Shown: positions 16,348 to 25,132 of the stretch, one piece after another
How positions within the stretch are numbered: position 1 is the stretch's first letter
How the letters are laid out: each line of letters starts with the position of its first letter
Assembly: GCA_002472145.1 (NCBI GenBank)
Contig: DKRJ01000008.1
Location: 31,932 to 95,931 of the forward strand
Source: Clostridiales bacterium UBA7285
GTDB lineage: Bacteria > Bacillota > Clostridia > Peptostreptococcales > Anaerovoracaceae
Direction: 5' to 3'
Length of the DNA: 64,000 bases
Made by a program: the position numbers and the translations under genes
The notes under the pieces: model-generated
Databases searched by the model: none
What the model saw: the letters and a program-made list of their open reading frames with translations, nothing else
What the model was told of the DNA's origin: nothing

Positions 16348-16392
16348 ATCAATTGAGAAAAAACGAGATCCGAAAGGGCGGAACGGTAAAAG

Positions 16393-18075
16393 ATGAACGA
16401 CAGCACGAACGACAGCACGAACGAAATGATCGATACGGAAAAGAAGCCGGCTGAGGCCGGGAACAAAACGATGCATGGCGCGCCGATCCTGAAGAGCAGA
16501 AAATTCCTGTACATGACGGAATTCTTTTCGGGGATGTCCGTAATGGCGGCGGAACTCGGGGCGAGCAGGCTCCTGGCGCCGTATTTCAGCTCTTCTCAGA
16601 TCGTCTGGACGATAATAATCGGAACGATAATGATCGCCATGGCGCTGGGGAACATATACGGAGGTCGCAGCGCAGACAGAAGACCCGATCCCGACAGGCT
16701 GTATCTGAGGATCCTCGCGGCGGGGATCTGGCTCGCTCTGATACCAGTTCTCGGCAAATACGTCATCGTGGGTATCTCGGGTCTCGTGATCCTGTCCGTC
16801 TCCGGAGCGTATCTCGTCTGGGCCGCGCTGGCCGCGTGCCTAGTCGTGTTCGTATTTCCACTCTTCCTGCTCGGGACTGTCACACCTTCGCTGGCAAAGT
16901 ACACTACGGAGAGCCTCGAGGAGAACGGCCGCGTCATTGGCAGACTGGGAGCCGCAAACACGGTCGGCAGCATCATCGGCACTTTCACTCCTACGTTCGT
17001 GACGATCCCGGCTGTCGGAACGAGCGTGACATTTTTGATATTCGCCGGGATCCTGATACTTCTCTCCGCTGTATATTTCCTGAGCATTAAAAGGCACAGA
17101 ACGCGCATTTGGATATTCGCGGCGATATTCGCCGTCTGCTGCGTGTCCGGAAGGTCTGACAGCTTCGCTTTCTGGGAGAAGGACCTCGCGTACGAGGGGG
17201 AATCGGTCTACAACTACCTGCAGGTGAAGGAAGACGACGATTCGGTCGCGCTTTCGACCAACGTGCTCTTCGGCGTGCAGTCCGTCCTCATGAAGAACGA
17301 TAGTCTGACCGGAATGTACTATGACTACGCGATGGCCGCGCCTCTGATGACAGGAAAGGACCCCGCCGACGTCGATGTTTTGATCCTCGGGATGGGTACC
17401 GGAACGTACGCGACGCAGTGCAGGCGCTTTTTCGGAACAAAAAATATCGAAGGCGTGGAGATAGACGATAAGATAACCGACCTGGCGCACGAGTATTTCA
17501 AACTGTCGGACGACGTACCCGTCACGACGTGCGACGGACGCGCTTTCATCGCTCTCACGGACGAAAAATACGACGTCATAATGGTCGACGCGTATCAGGA
17601 TATAACGATCCCGTTCCAGATGTCGTCGGTCGAATTCTTCGAACTCGTCAGAGATCACCTGGTCCCGGGCGGAGTCATGGTCGTGAACATGAATATGAGA
17701 AACGAGGGAGAGGACGGGATAAATCAATACCTCACGGATACGATATCATCCGTGTTCCCGGAGATATATACGATAGACGTGCCGGGCGCCACGAACAGGG
17801 AACTGTTCGCCTCTGAAAACGGCGATATGCTTCAAAACCTGGAAGCGGGCGCAGAAAATGTAGAGAACGCGAGGTGCCGGGAACTCATGAAGAAGACGTG
17901 CGCAGGGCTGACCCGGCCGGAGACGGGAGACCGTGTGATGACTGACGACAAAGCCCCGGTGGAACTTCTCGGTATGCGCGCCATAGACGGCATCATCGGT
18001 TCCGAACTCGACTATTACAGGGACATATATGACGAAGATGGCGTGAGAGGCCTGCTCGACGAGATCCTGCAGTAG
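16393..18075 (+). CDS. Membrane transporter-like domain fused to spermidine-synthase-like domain
   Basis: Residues about 35-260 form seven or eight membrane helices resembling the N-terminal half of 'fused MFS/spermidine synthase' proteins. The C-terminal half is a Rossmann methyltransferase-like domain with the nucleotide loop 'LILGMGTGTYATQCRRFF' near residue 332 and an acidic 'GVEIDDKI' after it, as in spermidine synthases. The following 'VDAYQDITIPFQMSSVEFFELV' matches the polyamine synthase fold. Whether it makes or moves a polyamine is unknown. The N terminus is a 12-base coding repeat (NDSTNDSTNE). It is monocistronic by position. Confidence 0.82.
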   Translation: MNDSTNDSTNEMIDTEKKPAEAGNKTMHGAPILKSRKFLYMTEFFSGMSVMAAELGASRLLAPYFSSSQIVWTIIIGTIMIAMALGNIYGGRSADRRPDPDRLYLRILAAGIWLALIPVLGKYVIVGISGLVILSVSGAYLVWAALAACLVVFVFPLFLLGTVTPSLAKYTTESLEENGRVIGRLGAANTVGSIIGTFTPTFVTIPAVGTSVTFLIFAGILILLSAVYFLSIKRHRTRIWIFAAIFAVCCVSGRSDSFAFWEKDLAYEGESVYNYLQVKEDDDSVALSTNVLFGVQSVLMKNDSLTGMYYDYAMAAPLMTGKDPADVDVLILGMGTGTYATQCRRFFGTKNIEGVEIDDKITDLAHEYFKLSDDVPVTTCDGRAFIALTDEKYDVIMVDAYQDITIPFQMSSVEFFELVRDHLVPGGVMVVNMNMRNEGEDGINQYLTDTISSVFPEIYTIDVPGATNRELFASENGDMLQNLEAGAENVENARCRELMKKTCAGLTRPETGDRVMTDDKAPVELLGMRAIDGIIGSELDYYRDIYDEDGVRGLLDEILQ

Positions 18076-18118
18076 GAAGTCCGGCAATAGTCAAAACTGG
18101 ATCCGTATAGACCCTGAT

Positions 18119-18424
18119 CTATATGAAGACCTCCAGCAGCAGCACGGTCCCAGTCGCGGCGATCGCCGTGGGGAACAGGCCAGCTCCTCTCCACGCGAAT
18201 ATCATGCCCACGATGAGGGCACATCCGCCCGCGGCCGGAGATCCGGTGGCGTCCAGTATCGCCGGGAAAGTCATGACGGCGAGCGTCACGTACGGAACGT
18301 AATAGAGGAATGACCGTATGATCCTGTTTTTGATCGGACGCCTGATGAGCGTGAGAGGCATGGTTCGTATCAGGATAGATACGGCCGCCATGACGAGTAT
18401 ATAGACGTAAGTGTTCCTCATCAT
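18119..18424 (-). CDS. azlD: AzlD-family branched-chain amino acid export subunit
   Basis: This is a 101-residue protein with three or four hydrophobic segments. It begins MMRNTYVYILVMAAVSILIR and has the 'TMPLTLIRRPIKNRIIRSFLYYVPYVTLAVMTFPAIL' pattern typical of AzlD. It works with AzlC to export branched-chain amino acids or analogues. It overlaps the upstream azlC by four bases and has an AGGAGG site inside azlC, so the pair is translationally coupled. Confidence 0.88.
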   Translation of the reverse strand: MMRNTYVYILVMAAVSILIRTMPLTLIRRPIKNRIIRSFLYYVPYVTLAVMTFPAILDATGSPAAGGCALIVGMIFAWRGAGLFPTAIAATGTVLLLEVFI

Positions 18425-19179
18425 CTTCCTTCGCCTCCTCTGTCAGGCTCGGCCGCCGCGCCGGTCTTTTCCTCGTCGACGGGGAATATGACGGCGGCAG
18501 CCATTGATATCGCGACAGTGAGGATGATGATCCTCGTCCCTTCAGAAAGATTTGAGATCACAGGGGCGGCGGAAGCGGCCCAGCTCGCGGCCATGGAGAT
18601 GAATACGACCCCGCGTATCACTTTGTCCCTGCGCGCGACGGGCATTATGATCGCCAGGAACATGCCGTAGAGGCTGACTGAGAGAGCGCTGACGAGCGGC
18701 GCGGGGAGCACGTTCCCCATAACGACGCCGAGCGCGGTGCCGAGCCACCAGAACGGCAGAGCGGCCATCGCCAGGCCGTAGCTGTAATACGGGTTGAGAT
18801 AGCCGGGACGCGTGCAGGACGCGCCGAAGATCTCGTCAGTGATCGTAAGACCGACGAGGAAGCGGCTCCGGAGCGATGCGCTCTCGGGGAGCTTCTGCGA
18901 CAGAGACGTAGACATCAGCGCGTATCTGGCGTTGATGATAAGAGTAATGAGCGCCATCTCTATGTACGGGGCATTTTCGGCTATTACCCTGAAGCCCGCG
19001 TACTCACCGGCGCTTGCGTAGCAGAGGATGCTTGAAAGCGCTGCCTGAAGCGCGTTAAGACCCGAATTTTTTGCCGTTATCCCGAGCGCTATCGAAACGG
19101 CAAAGTACCCCAAAGCGATAGGAATACCGTCGCGCAGGCCTTTTACCAGCCAACGCCTGTTCTCATTTTCCTGATACAT
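18421..19179 (-). CDS. azlC: AzlC-family branched-chain amino acid exporter, large subunit
   Basis: This is a 252-residue membrane protein with about six helices. The family motif region 'GLRDGIPIALGYFAVSIALGITAKNSGLN' lies at residues 14-42, and 'SLSQKLPESASLRSRFLVGLTITDEIFG' corresponds to the conserved AzlC loop. A charged tail (EEKTGAAAEPDRGGEGR) ends the protein. It forms an operon with azlD, and folD lies 63 bases upstream on the same strand, so a longer transcript is possible. An AGGGAT site precedes the ATG. Confidence 0.9.
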   Translation of the reverse strand: MYQENENRRWLVKGLRDGIPIALGYFAVSIALGITAKNSGLNALQAALSSILCYASAGEYAGFRVIAENAPYIEMALITLIINARYALMSTSLSQKLPESASLRSRFLVGLTITDEIFGASCTRPGYLNPYYSYGLAMAALPFWWLGTALGVVMGNVLPAPLVSALSVSLYGMFLAIIMPVARRDKVIRGVVFISMAASWAASAAPVISNLSEGTRIIILTVAISMAAAVIFPVDEEKTGAAAEPDRGGEGR

Positions 19180-19242
19180 TTATCCCTGATCTCTCCCCCG
19201 AAAAATCGAAAAATCGTAGAATGAGCCCGCCCGGGCCTGTGA

Positions 19243-20091
19243 TCACGCCTTTGCCTCCAACGCGGCACGAGCTGTGTGATCCATCAGGACAGACGTCGTG
19301 ACAGCGCCGACACCGCCGGGAACAGGCGCCAAAGCCCTGACTCCGGCTCTTTCTGCAGTTTCAGGATCGACGTCTCCGACGATACGTCCCTTTGACTCCG
19401 ACCAGTTTATCCCGACGTCTATGACTACCTGCCCTGCACTCAAGTATTCCCCGTCCACGGATTCAGGCCTTCCGGCAGCCGCGATGACGATATCCGAACG
19501 CCTGGATATCCCGCTCACGTCAGATGTCTTCGTATGGCAGATCGTTACTGTCGCGTCTCTCTGCATGAGGAGCATGGAGACGGGGCGCCCGATCACGAGG
19601 CTCCTGCCGATGACCGCGACGCTTCTGCCTTTTGTTTCTATGCCGTAATAGTCGAGGATCTCGATGACAGACTGAGCGGTGCACGGCGGGAACCCTTCCC
19701 CGGACCCGGAATATACGCGCGCCATGGAGCCCGGCGTTATGCCGTCCACATCCTTTGCCGGCGAAAGCGTCATTACAGCCTCATCCTCATCGAAGCCTCC
19801 GGGCAGAGGCCTGAACATGAGGATCCCGTGCACGGAATCGTCGCAGTTCAGCGCTTTTATCGCTTCCATCAGTTCGCGCTGACTCGCAGAGGACGGCAGA
19901 ACTACGCTCTTTAAGGCGATCCCGACCTTTGCGGCCTTTTTGATGGCGGAGCGCTCGTAACTGAGATCGTCCGGTCTTTCTCCGATACGGAGAACGGCGA
20001 GGCAAGGCGTCACTGCGGACGACGATATGAGTTCTACGGTCCTCGCGTCGATTTCGGCGGCCACCGGCGCGCCTTTAAGAAGTTCGGTCAT
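19243..20091 (-). CDS. folD: FolD-type methylenetetrahydrofolate dehydrogenase, variant active site
   Basis: This is a 282-residue folate enzyme that interconverts methylene-, methenyl- and formyl-tetrahydrofolate. NADP-site motifs are intact ('VIGRSLVIGRPVSMLL' near residue 165, 'VIDVGINW', 'PVPGGVGAVTTSVLM'), as is Asp116 in KDVDGIT. The usual YxxxK catalytic motif reads Tyr45...Ala49 in SYERSA, so the active-site lysine is missing. The glutamine of LVQLPLP is Phe93 (LMFRPLP). Both changes seem to belong to a clostridial subfamily with 'GERPDDLSYER' and may abolish or alter the cyclohydrolase step. The promoter is an extended -10 element upstream. Confidence 0.88.
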   Translation of the reverse strand: MTELLKGAPVAAEIDARTVELISSSAVTPCLAVLRIGERPDDLSYERSAIKKAAKVGIALKSVVLPSSASQRELMEAIKALNCDDSVHGILMFRPLPGGFDEDEAVMTLSPAKDVDGITPGSMARVYSGSGEGFPPCTAQSVIEILDYYGIETKGRSVAVIGRSLVIGRPVSMLLMQRDATVTICHTKTSDVSGISRRSDIVIAAAGRPESVDGEYLSAGQVVIDVGINWSESKGRIVGDVDPETAERAGVRALAPVPGGVGAVTTSVLMDHTARAALEAKA

Positions 20092-20133
20092 TTCTTTGTT
20101 TCAGTCTCCAATCATCTGATTTCTTACAAACAA

Positions 20134-20142
20134 AGTATAACA
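20134..20142 (-). promoter_or_regulatory. Extended -10 promoter of folD
   Basis: Minus-strand TGT-TATACT lies about 43 bases before the start codon in an AT-rich region that also serves the divergent HD-domain gene. Confidence 0.5.
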
Positions 20143-20178
20143 TATTTAATTTTTTTTGCTGATAGAAGGCGTGATTAG

Positions 20179-20187
20179 TGATATATT
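20179..20187 (+). promoter_or_regulatory. Extended -10 promoter of the HD-domain gene
   Basis: TGA-TATATT follows a poly-T run. It lies inside the longest open frame of the downstream gene, which supports a start codon further down. Confidence 0.4.
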
Positions 20188-20272
20188 GGAAACGGAACTA
20201 TTTTCAACGCGCAGGGCGTTTTTCCGCGCGGCGCCGCGGGAAGGGAAAGACAGGGCGGAACGGTACAGCAGC

Positions 20273-21082
20273 ATGACGATGAACGACAGAAACGACATAA
20301 ACGGCGCAAACAGCCGAAACGACATAAACAGCATAGGCAATTCCATGGAAACAGACGAGATCAACGGAATCAGGAACGCAGGGGACGTCGAGAGGGTTTT
20401 CGGCGCCGTGGACGGTTCGCGGTTCCCGCTTTTTGACGCTGTGCGGCACGACGAAGAGGTGACCGCGTTCATCAGGCACCAGAACGAGTCGATGAAGGCC
20501 CTCGGGTATACGGAGCACAGCTTCGCGCACGTCGGCCTCGTTACTCAGCGGACCAGATACGTGCTGGAGACGCTTGACACGGACGATCACACTATCGATC
20601 TGGCGATGACGGCGGCGTGGCTTCACGATATAGGGAATATCGTAAACAGAGTCGATCACAGCCAGTCGGGAGCGATCATGGCTTTCCACATCCTGAGCAG
20701 GCTCTCCGCCCCGGCGGAGGACATCGCCCCGGTGATGAGCGCGATCGGGAACCATGACGAAGGAACGGGCGTGCCCGTCGACAGGATCAGCGCCGCTCTC
20801 ATACTCGCCGATAAGTCGGACGTCCGCCGCAACCGCGTGCAGGATAAGGACGCCACCAACTTCGATATACACGACCGGGTCAATTATTCAGTCACGGAAA
20901 CGGAATTCAAGATAAATCAGGAGCACAGCGCGATCAAACTCAAACTCACCGTAGACACGAGATACAGCAAGGTGGGAGAATATTTCGAGATATTCATGGA
21001 ACGCATGCTGCTCTGCAAAAAAGCCGCGGAATTCCTCGGGCTCGAGTTCCATCTCATCATCAACGAACAGACTTTGATCTGA
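20273..21082 (+). CDS. HD-domain phosphohydrolase
   Basis: The core has the HD signature: 'EHSFAHVGLVTQRTRYVLETL', 'AAWLHDIGNIVNRVDHSQSGAIMAFHIL', then 'IGNHDEG'. The two His-Asp sets coordinate the metal. A C-terminal part of about 75 residues follows ('FKINQEHSAIKLKLTVDTRYSK'). It may hydrolyse a nucleotide or phospho-metabolite; no substrate is evident. The frame is open upstream through the putative promoter, so a later ATG was chosen. ATGs at codons 1, 3 and 25 of the chosen frame are all possible, and the N terminus is a low-complexity Asn/Asp-rich stretch. An ABC transporter pair follows 43 bases downstream. Confidence 0.78.
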   Translation: MTMNDRNDINGANSRNDINSIGNSMETDEINGIRNAGDVERVFGAVDGSRFPLFDAVRHDEEVTAFIRHQNESMKALGYTEHSFAHVGLVTQRTRYVLETLDTDDHTIDLAMTAAWLHDIGNIVNRVDHSQSGAIMAFHILSRLSAPAEDIAPVMSAIGNHDEGTGVPVDRISAALILADKSDVRRNRVQDKDATNFDIHDRVNYSVTETEFKINQEHSAIKLKLTVDTRYSKVGEYFEIFMERMLLCKKAAEFLGLEFHLIINEQTLI

Positions 21083-21125
21083 ACTATATATAATATCTGA
21101 TTATTGATTTCGATCGGAGGCGCAC

Positions 21126-21836
21126 ATGCTTGAAATCAGAGATCTGCATAAATCATACGGCGAAAACGAAGTCCTCAAGGGGATAGACCTGACGGTCAGG
21201 GATGGGGAGATACTCGGCTTCATCGGCCACAACGGCGCGGGCAAGACGACGACGATCAAATGCGTGACCGGCCTGCTCGAGTTCGAGAAAGGCCAGATAA
21301 CCATCGACGGCGTCGACATAAAAGCCGATCCCATCGGCGTCAAATCAAAGACGGCGTATCTGCCTGACAATCCGGATCTCTACGAGAACCTGACGGGGAT
21401 GGAATACCTGAACTTCGTCTCGGATGTCTTCGGGGTCGATTCGGACACGCGGCTCCAGCGCATCGAGCAGCTCGGGAAAGAACTCGAGATCTACGAATAT
21501 CTGGGCGACAGGATCAAAGGACTCTCGCACGGTCAAAAACAGAAGGTAGCGGTCATCTCGGCGCTCGTACACGAACCGAAGCTGCTCATAATGGACGAAC
21601 CTTTCGTGGGGCTCGACCCTAAGGCGACGTTCATAGTGAAGCAGAAACTGCGCGAACTCTGTTCCCGCGGCTCTACAGTCTTTTTCTCCTCACACGTCCT
21701 GGAGATAGTCGAAAACCTGTGCGACAGAGTCGTCATCCTGAACCACGGCGTCATCGCCATGGAAGGCACGGTAAATGAGATAAAGCAGAGCGGAGAGACG
21801 CTGGAGCAGGTCTTCCTCTCTGTGGAGGACAGATGA
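21126..21836 (+). CDS. ABC transporter ATP-binding protein
   Basis: This is a 236-residue ATPase with Walker A 'GHNGAGKTTTIK' (near residue 37), the C-loop 'LSHGQKQKV' and Walker B 'LLIMDEPFVGLDPKA'. It belongs to the ABC-2/daunorubicin-like importer-exporter group. Its last bases overlap the permease gene by four bases, so the two are coupled. GGAGG lies six bases before the ATG. The substrate is unknown; the pair could export a peptide, drug or cell-envelope compound. Confidence 0.92.
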   Translation: MLEIRDLHKSYGENEVLKGIDLTVRDGEILGFIGHNGAGKTTTIKCVTGLLEFEKGQITIDGVDIKADPIGVKSKTAYLPDNPDLYENLTGMEYLNFVSDVFGVDSDTRLQRIEQLGKELEIYEYLGDRIKGLSHGQKQKVAVISALVHEPKLLIMDEPFVGLDPKATFIVKQKLRELCSRGSTVFFSSHVLEIVENLCDRVVILNHGVIAMEGTVNEIKQSGETLEQVFLSVEDR

Positions 21837-23347
21837 TGGACAGATTCAAACTCCTGACGAAGATCCAGCTGCGCAATGTCTTCGAGGAACGCTCCACCCG
21901 AAAAGGCAAAACGAGCAAGCACAGCAGGGTCTTGACGAGCCTGATATTGCTTGCCGCGATGTCCGTGTATTTTTTCGCTTTGAGCCGCGGCGAGCAGTCG
22001 ATCAGATACTACGTCACCATTTTTTCGATGATGGTCATGGTGATGGGCATTTCGCTGTCTCAGGGGATCCTGTTCACGTATAAAGACGGGGACCTGCTCA
22101 GATCGATGCCTTTCACCGACAGGGAGATAGCCGCCTCTAAGCTGATCGTCTTCCTGGTCACCATATATTCATATCTGCTCGCCATCCTGATCCCTTATCT
22201 GGTGATACACGGAGCGGCCGCCGGTGAAGGGCCGCTGTTCTACGTGCTCTCGGTCGTGGGATCACTTTTCGTTCCCATGCTGCCGGCGACGATCGCGGCG
22301 CTGCTGGGACTCTGGCTCACGAAGATATCCGCAGGGAAAAAACACGAGGACACCATCAGGAACGGGATCACGTTCCTCGCGATCTTCATCCTGTGCTTCG
22401 CTTCCGGGTTCATGTCTTCGGGAGCAGAGTTGAATTTCAAGAACTACCTCCCGTCCGGGCTGTTCGCTTCAGCGCTGCTGGACGGCAATATGCTTTACTT
22501 CCTGATATTTGTGGCGGTGAACGCAGCGGCTCTGATCTTCTTCATCTTCGTATTTTCGGGGATAATGCTCCGCACGGGAGCTCTTACTAAACAGGCGTAC
22601 CACGAGAAAAACTTCAAGGCCGCGAGGCAGGAGGCAAAGTCGCCTTTCGGCGCGCTCAGAGCCAAAGAATTCCATTCATATTTCAAGAATTTCCTCTACG
22701 TCATAAACACGGTGATCGGGATGATCATACTCATCATCGCCGCTGTCGTCGTCCTCGTCATGCGCGCCACGATCGCGGAAGAACTCGCGGCGGCAGGGGT
22801 CGACTCTTCCTCGATCATGACTGTGATCACACTGGTTACAGGCGCCATGGTAGGCATGTCATGCACGACGGCGGCTTCGATATCGCTGGAGGGAAAATCT
22901 CTGTGGATACTGAAATCGATGCCTTTCACCACAGGTCAGATCTTCCTCGCGAAATTCATCGTGAATTTCGCCGTCACGATAATACCGGGAGAAGCGGTGG
23001 CACTGCTCATGTCGATCGGCTTCAGAGCATCTCTCGCATCGACCCTGCTCGCGATTGTCTACATCCTGCTGGTCTCCGTGTTCACAGGGCTTTTCGGGCT
23101 TTTGATGAACCTCAGGTTCCCGCGTCTGGACTTCGAGAACGAGGCGCAGGCGATCCAGCAGTCGGTCTCGTCCCTGATCGCGGTGGTCGTCCCGCTGGGT
23201 ATCAATATACTGTTGACCGTCGCCTACGTGTACTTCGACGGATGGGTGTATACGCTCCCTGCCGCCGCTGCCGCCGTGGCAGCATCCGACGTCATCATGT
23301 TTGTTCTGCTGAAGGGGTGGGGCGTCCGCAGATTCGCGGAACTTTAA
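21833..23347 (+). CDS. ABC-2 type transporter permease
   Basis: This is a 504-residue membrane protein with about 10 to 12 helices, starting with a basic cytoplasmic stretch (MMDRFKLLTKIQLRNVFEERS). It lacks an ATPase domain and is the membrane partner of the ATPase encoded just before it. The arrangement 'TFSMMVMVMGISLSQGILFTYKDGDLLRSMPFTDREIAASKL' resembles the putative large ABC exporter permeases (ABC_tran_2-type). It starts with an ATGATG inside the ATPase gene end. An M3 peptidase gene follows 42 bases later, possibly in one transcript. Confidence 0.85.
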   Translation: MMDRFKLLTKIQLRNVFEERSTRKGKTSKHSRVLTSLILLAAMSVYFFALSRGEQSIRYYVTIFSMMVMVMGISLSQGILFTYKDGDLLRSMPFTDREIAASKLIVFLVTIYSYLLAILIPYLVIHGAAAGEGPLFYVLSVVGSLFVPMLPATIAALLGLWLTKISAGKKHEDTIRNGITFLAIFILCFASGFMSSGAELNFKNYLPSGLFASALLDGNMLYFLIFVAVNAAALIFFIFVFSGIMLRTGALTKQAYHEKNFKAARQEAKSPFGALRAKEFHSYFKNFLYVINTVIGMIILIIAAVVVLVMRATIAEELAAAGVDSSSIMTVITLVTGAMVGMSCTTAASISLEGKSLWILKSMPFTTGQIFLAKFIVNFAVTIIPGEAVALLMSIGFRASLASTLLAIVYILLVSVFTGLFGLLMNLRFPRLDFENEAQAIQQSVSSLIAVVVPLGINILLTVAYVYFDGWVYTLPAAAAAVAASDVIMFVLLKGWGVRRFAEL

Positions 23348-23389
23348 GCCTCATGTTGAGAATATCTGATTCCATGTCAGGAGGGTAAA

Positions 23390-25090
23390 ATGGAAAACTG
23401 GACATTTGACACACTGAAGTACGAGAGGCCCGATCTCGGGAAAGCAAAGGAAATGCTGCGCGAGGCAGCGGAAAAGATAAAGGCGGCTTCATCCGCTGGG
23501 GAAGTCTTTGACGTCATCGGCCGCGTGGATGAAGAGGGAAAGAAACTCTATTCATCGTTCACGATCGCTTTTATCCGTCACACCGTCGATACGTCGGACA
23601 AATTCTATGAGCAGGAGAGCGACTATTTCGACGCTGCTCTTCCGGAACTGGATCCATACCGGGTCGAGTACAGCGTCGCGCTTTCCGAGAGCAGGTTCCG
23701 CCCGGAGATTGAAAAGAAATACGGAAAGCAGATATTCACTCAGATCGACCTCCAGAAGAAGAGCTTCTGCGAAAAGAACATCCCTCTCATGCAGGAGGAG
23801 AACAAACTCTCGAGCGATTACGAGAAACTCATGGCTTCCTGCAAGATCGATTTTGACGGTAAGGAACTCAACCTGTACGGCATCCAGAAGTATTTCGAGG
23901 ATGACGACAGGAACGTCCGCGCCGCTGCCTTCAAGGCGTATTCGGACTTTTATCATTCCAACGAGGAACGCCTCGAGGAGATCTGGGACGCTCTGATCAA
24001 AAACCGCAATGAGCAGGGCAGGAACCTCGGATTCAAGAACTACATCCCTCTCGGCTACATGAGGCAGGGACGCGTCGACTACGGCCAGAGAGAGGTCGCG
24101 TCGTTCCGCGAGCAGGTGCGCGAAGTCATGGTCCCTATGTGCGTGAAAATCTACGAAGCGCAGGCAGAGCGCCTCGGACTGGATCACGTTATGGCCTATG
24201 ACGAACAGAGGGTGTTCGCCGACGGGAACGCGCATCCGGCGGGAGACGACGACGTGATGATGGACGCCGCCGTCAGGATGTATCACGACATGAGTCCGGA
24301 AACAGCTGAATTCGTGGATTTCATGGTCGAACATAAGACTTTTGACCTGAAAAACCGCCCGCATAAAGCTTCCACCGGGTATATGACCGAACTGCCTTCG
24401 CTGAAATCGCCGTTTGTGTTCTCGTGCTTCAACGGCACGATAGGAGACATGCAGGTACTCACGCACGAGTTCGGACACGCATTCGCCGGGTACATGGCGA
24501 TGCGCACGCAGCCTATTTCTGATTACTACAGCGAGTCGACCGACATCGCGGAGATACATTCCATGTCGATGGAGCAGTTCGCATATCCTTACGCCGAGTG
24601 GTTCTTCGGAGACGAGGCAGATAAGTTCCGCTTCGGACATCTGCAGGACGCTCTGACGTTCGTGCCTTTCGGAGTCGCCGTAGATGAGTTCCAGCACATC
24701 TGCTACGAGAAGGAAGATCTCACTCCTAAGGAACGCACTCTGGAGTGGAAGAAACTCGAAGAGAAGTACATGCCTTGGAGGCACTACGACCCGGACGATT
24801 TCTTCGACCGCGGAGGCTACTGGTATCATAAGCTGCACATATTCCAGCACCCGATGTACTACATCAACTACACGCTGACGACGATGGGCGCCATGGAATT
24901 CAAGAAGAAGGCGGCGGAGAACAAAGCCGCGGCCTGGCAGGATTATCTCACGCTCTGCAAGGTCGGAGGAAGCCTGGGGTATCTGGACACTCTTTGCGCC
25001 GCCAATCTGTCAGTGCCTTTCGAGTCCGGCGCCGTGAAGCGCTCCGTGGGGTACGCGTTCGATATCCTGATGAACGATAAACTGCTTTAG
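23390..25090 (+). CDS. M3-family oligoendopeptidase
   Basis: This is a 566-residue cytosolic zinc metallopeptidase. The HEFGH zinc motif is at residues 359-363 ('VLTHEFGHAFAGYMAMR'), with the third-ligand glutamate in 'IAEIHSMSMEQFAYP'. No signal peptide is seen. Such enzymes cleave peptides of about 6 to 17 residues for amino acid recovery or signalling-peptide turnover. A strong AGGAGGG site lies seven bases upstream. It follows the ABC pair and precedes a YwaF-type membrane gene at equal short gaps (42 bases), suggesting one operon. Confidence 0.92.
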   Translation: MENWTFDTLKYERPDLGKAKEMLREAAEKIKAASSAGEVFDVIGRVDEEGKKLYSSFTIAFIRHTVDTSDKFYEQESDYFDAALPELDPYRVEYSVALSESRFRPEIEKKYGKQIFTQIDLQKKSFCEKNIPLMQEENKLSSDYEKLMASCKIDFDGKELNLYGIQKYFEDDDRNVRAAAFKAYSDFYHSNEERLEEIWDALIKNRNEQGRNLGFKNYIPLGYMRQGRVDYGQREVASFREQVREVMVPMCVKIYEAQAERLGLDHVMAYDEQRVFADGNAHPAGDDDVMMDAAVRMYHDMSPETAEFVDFMVEHKTFDLKNRPHKASTGYMTELPSLKSPFVFSCFNGTIGDMQVLTHEFGHAFAGYMAMRTQPISDYYSESTDIAEIHSMSMEQFAYPYAEWFFGDEADKFRFGHLQDALTFVPFGVAVDEFQHICYEKEDLTPKERTLEWKKLEEKYMPWRHYDPDDFFDRGGYWYHKLHIFQHPMYYINYTLTTMGAMEFKKKAAENKAAAWQDYLTLCKVGGSLGYLDTLCAANLSVPFESGAVKRSVGYAFDILMNDKLL

Positions 25091-25132
25091 AAGACTGTTA
25101 TAGGAGATGGAAAAAAGCGGTCCGGACGGCGA

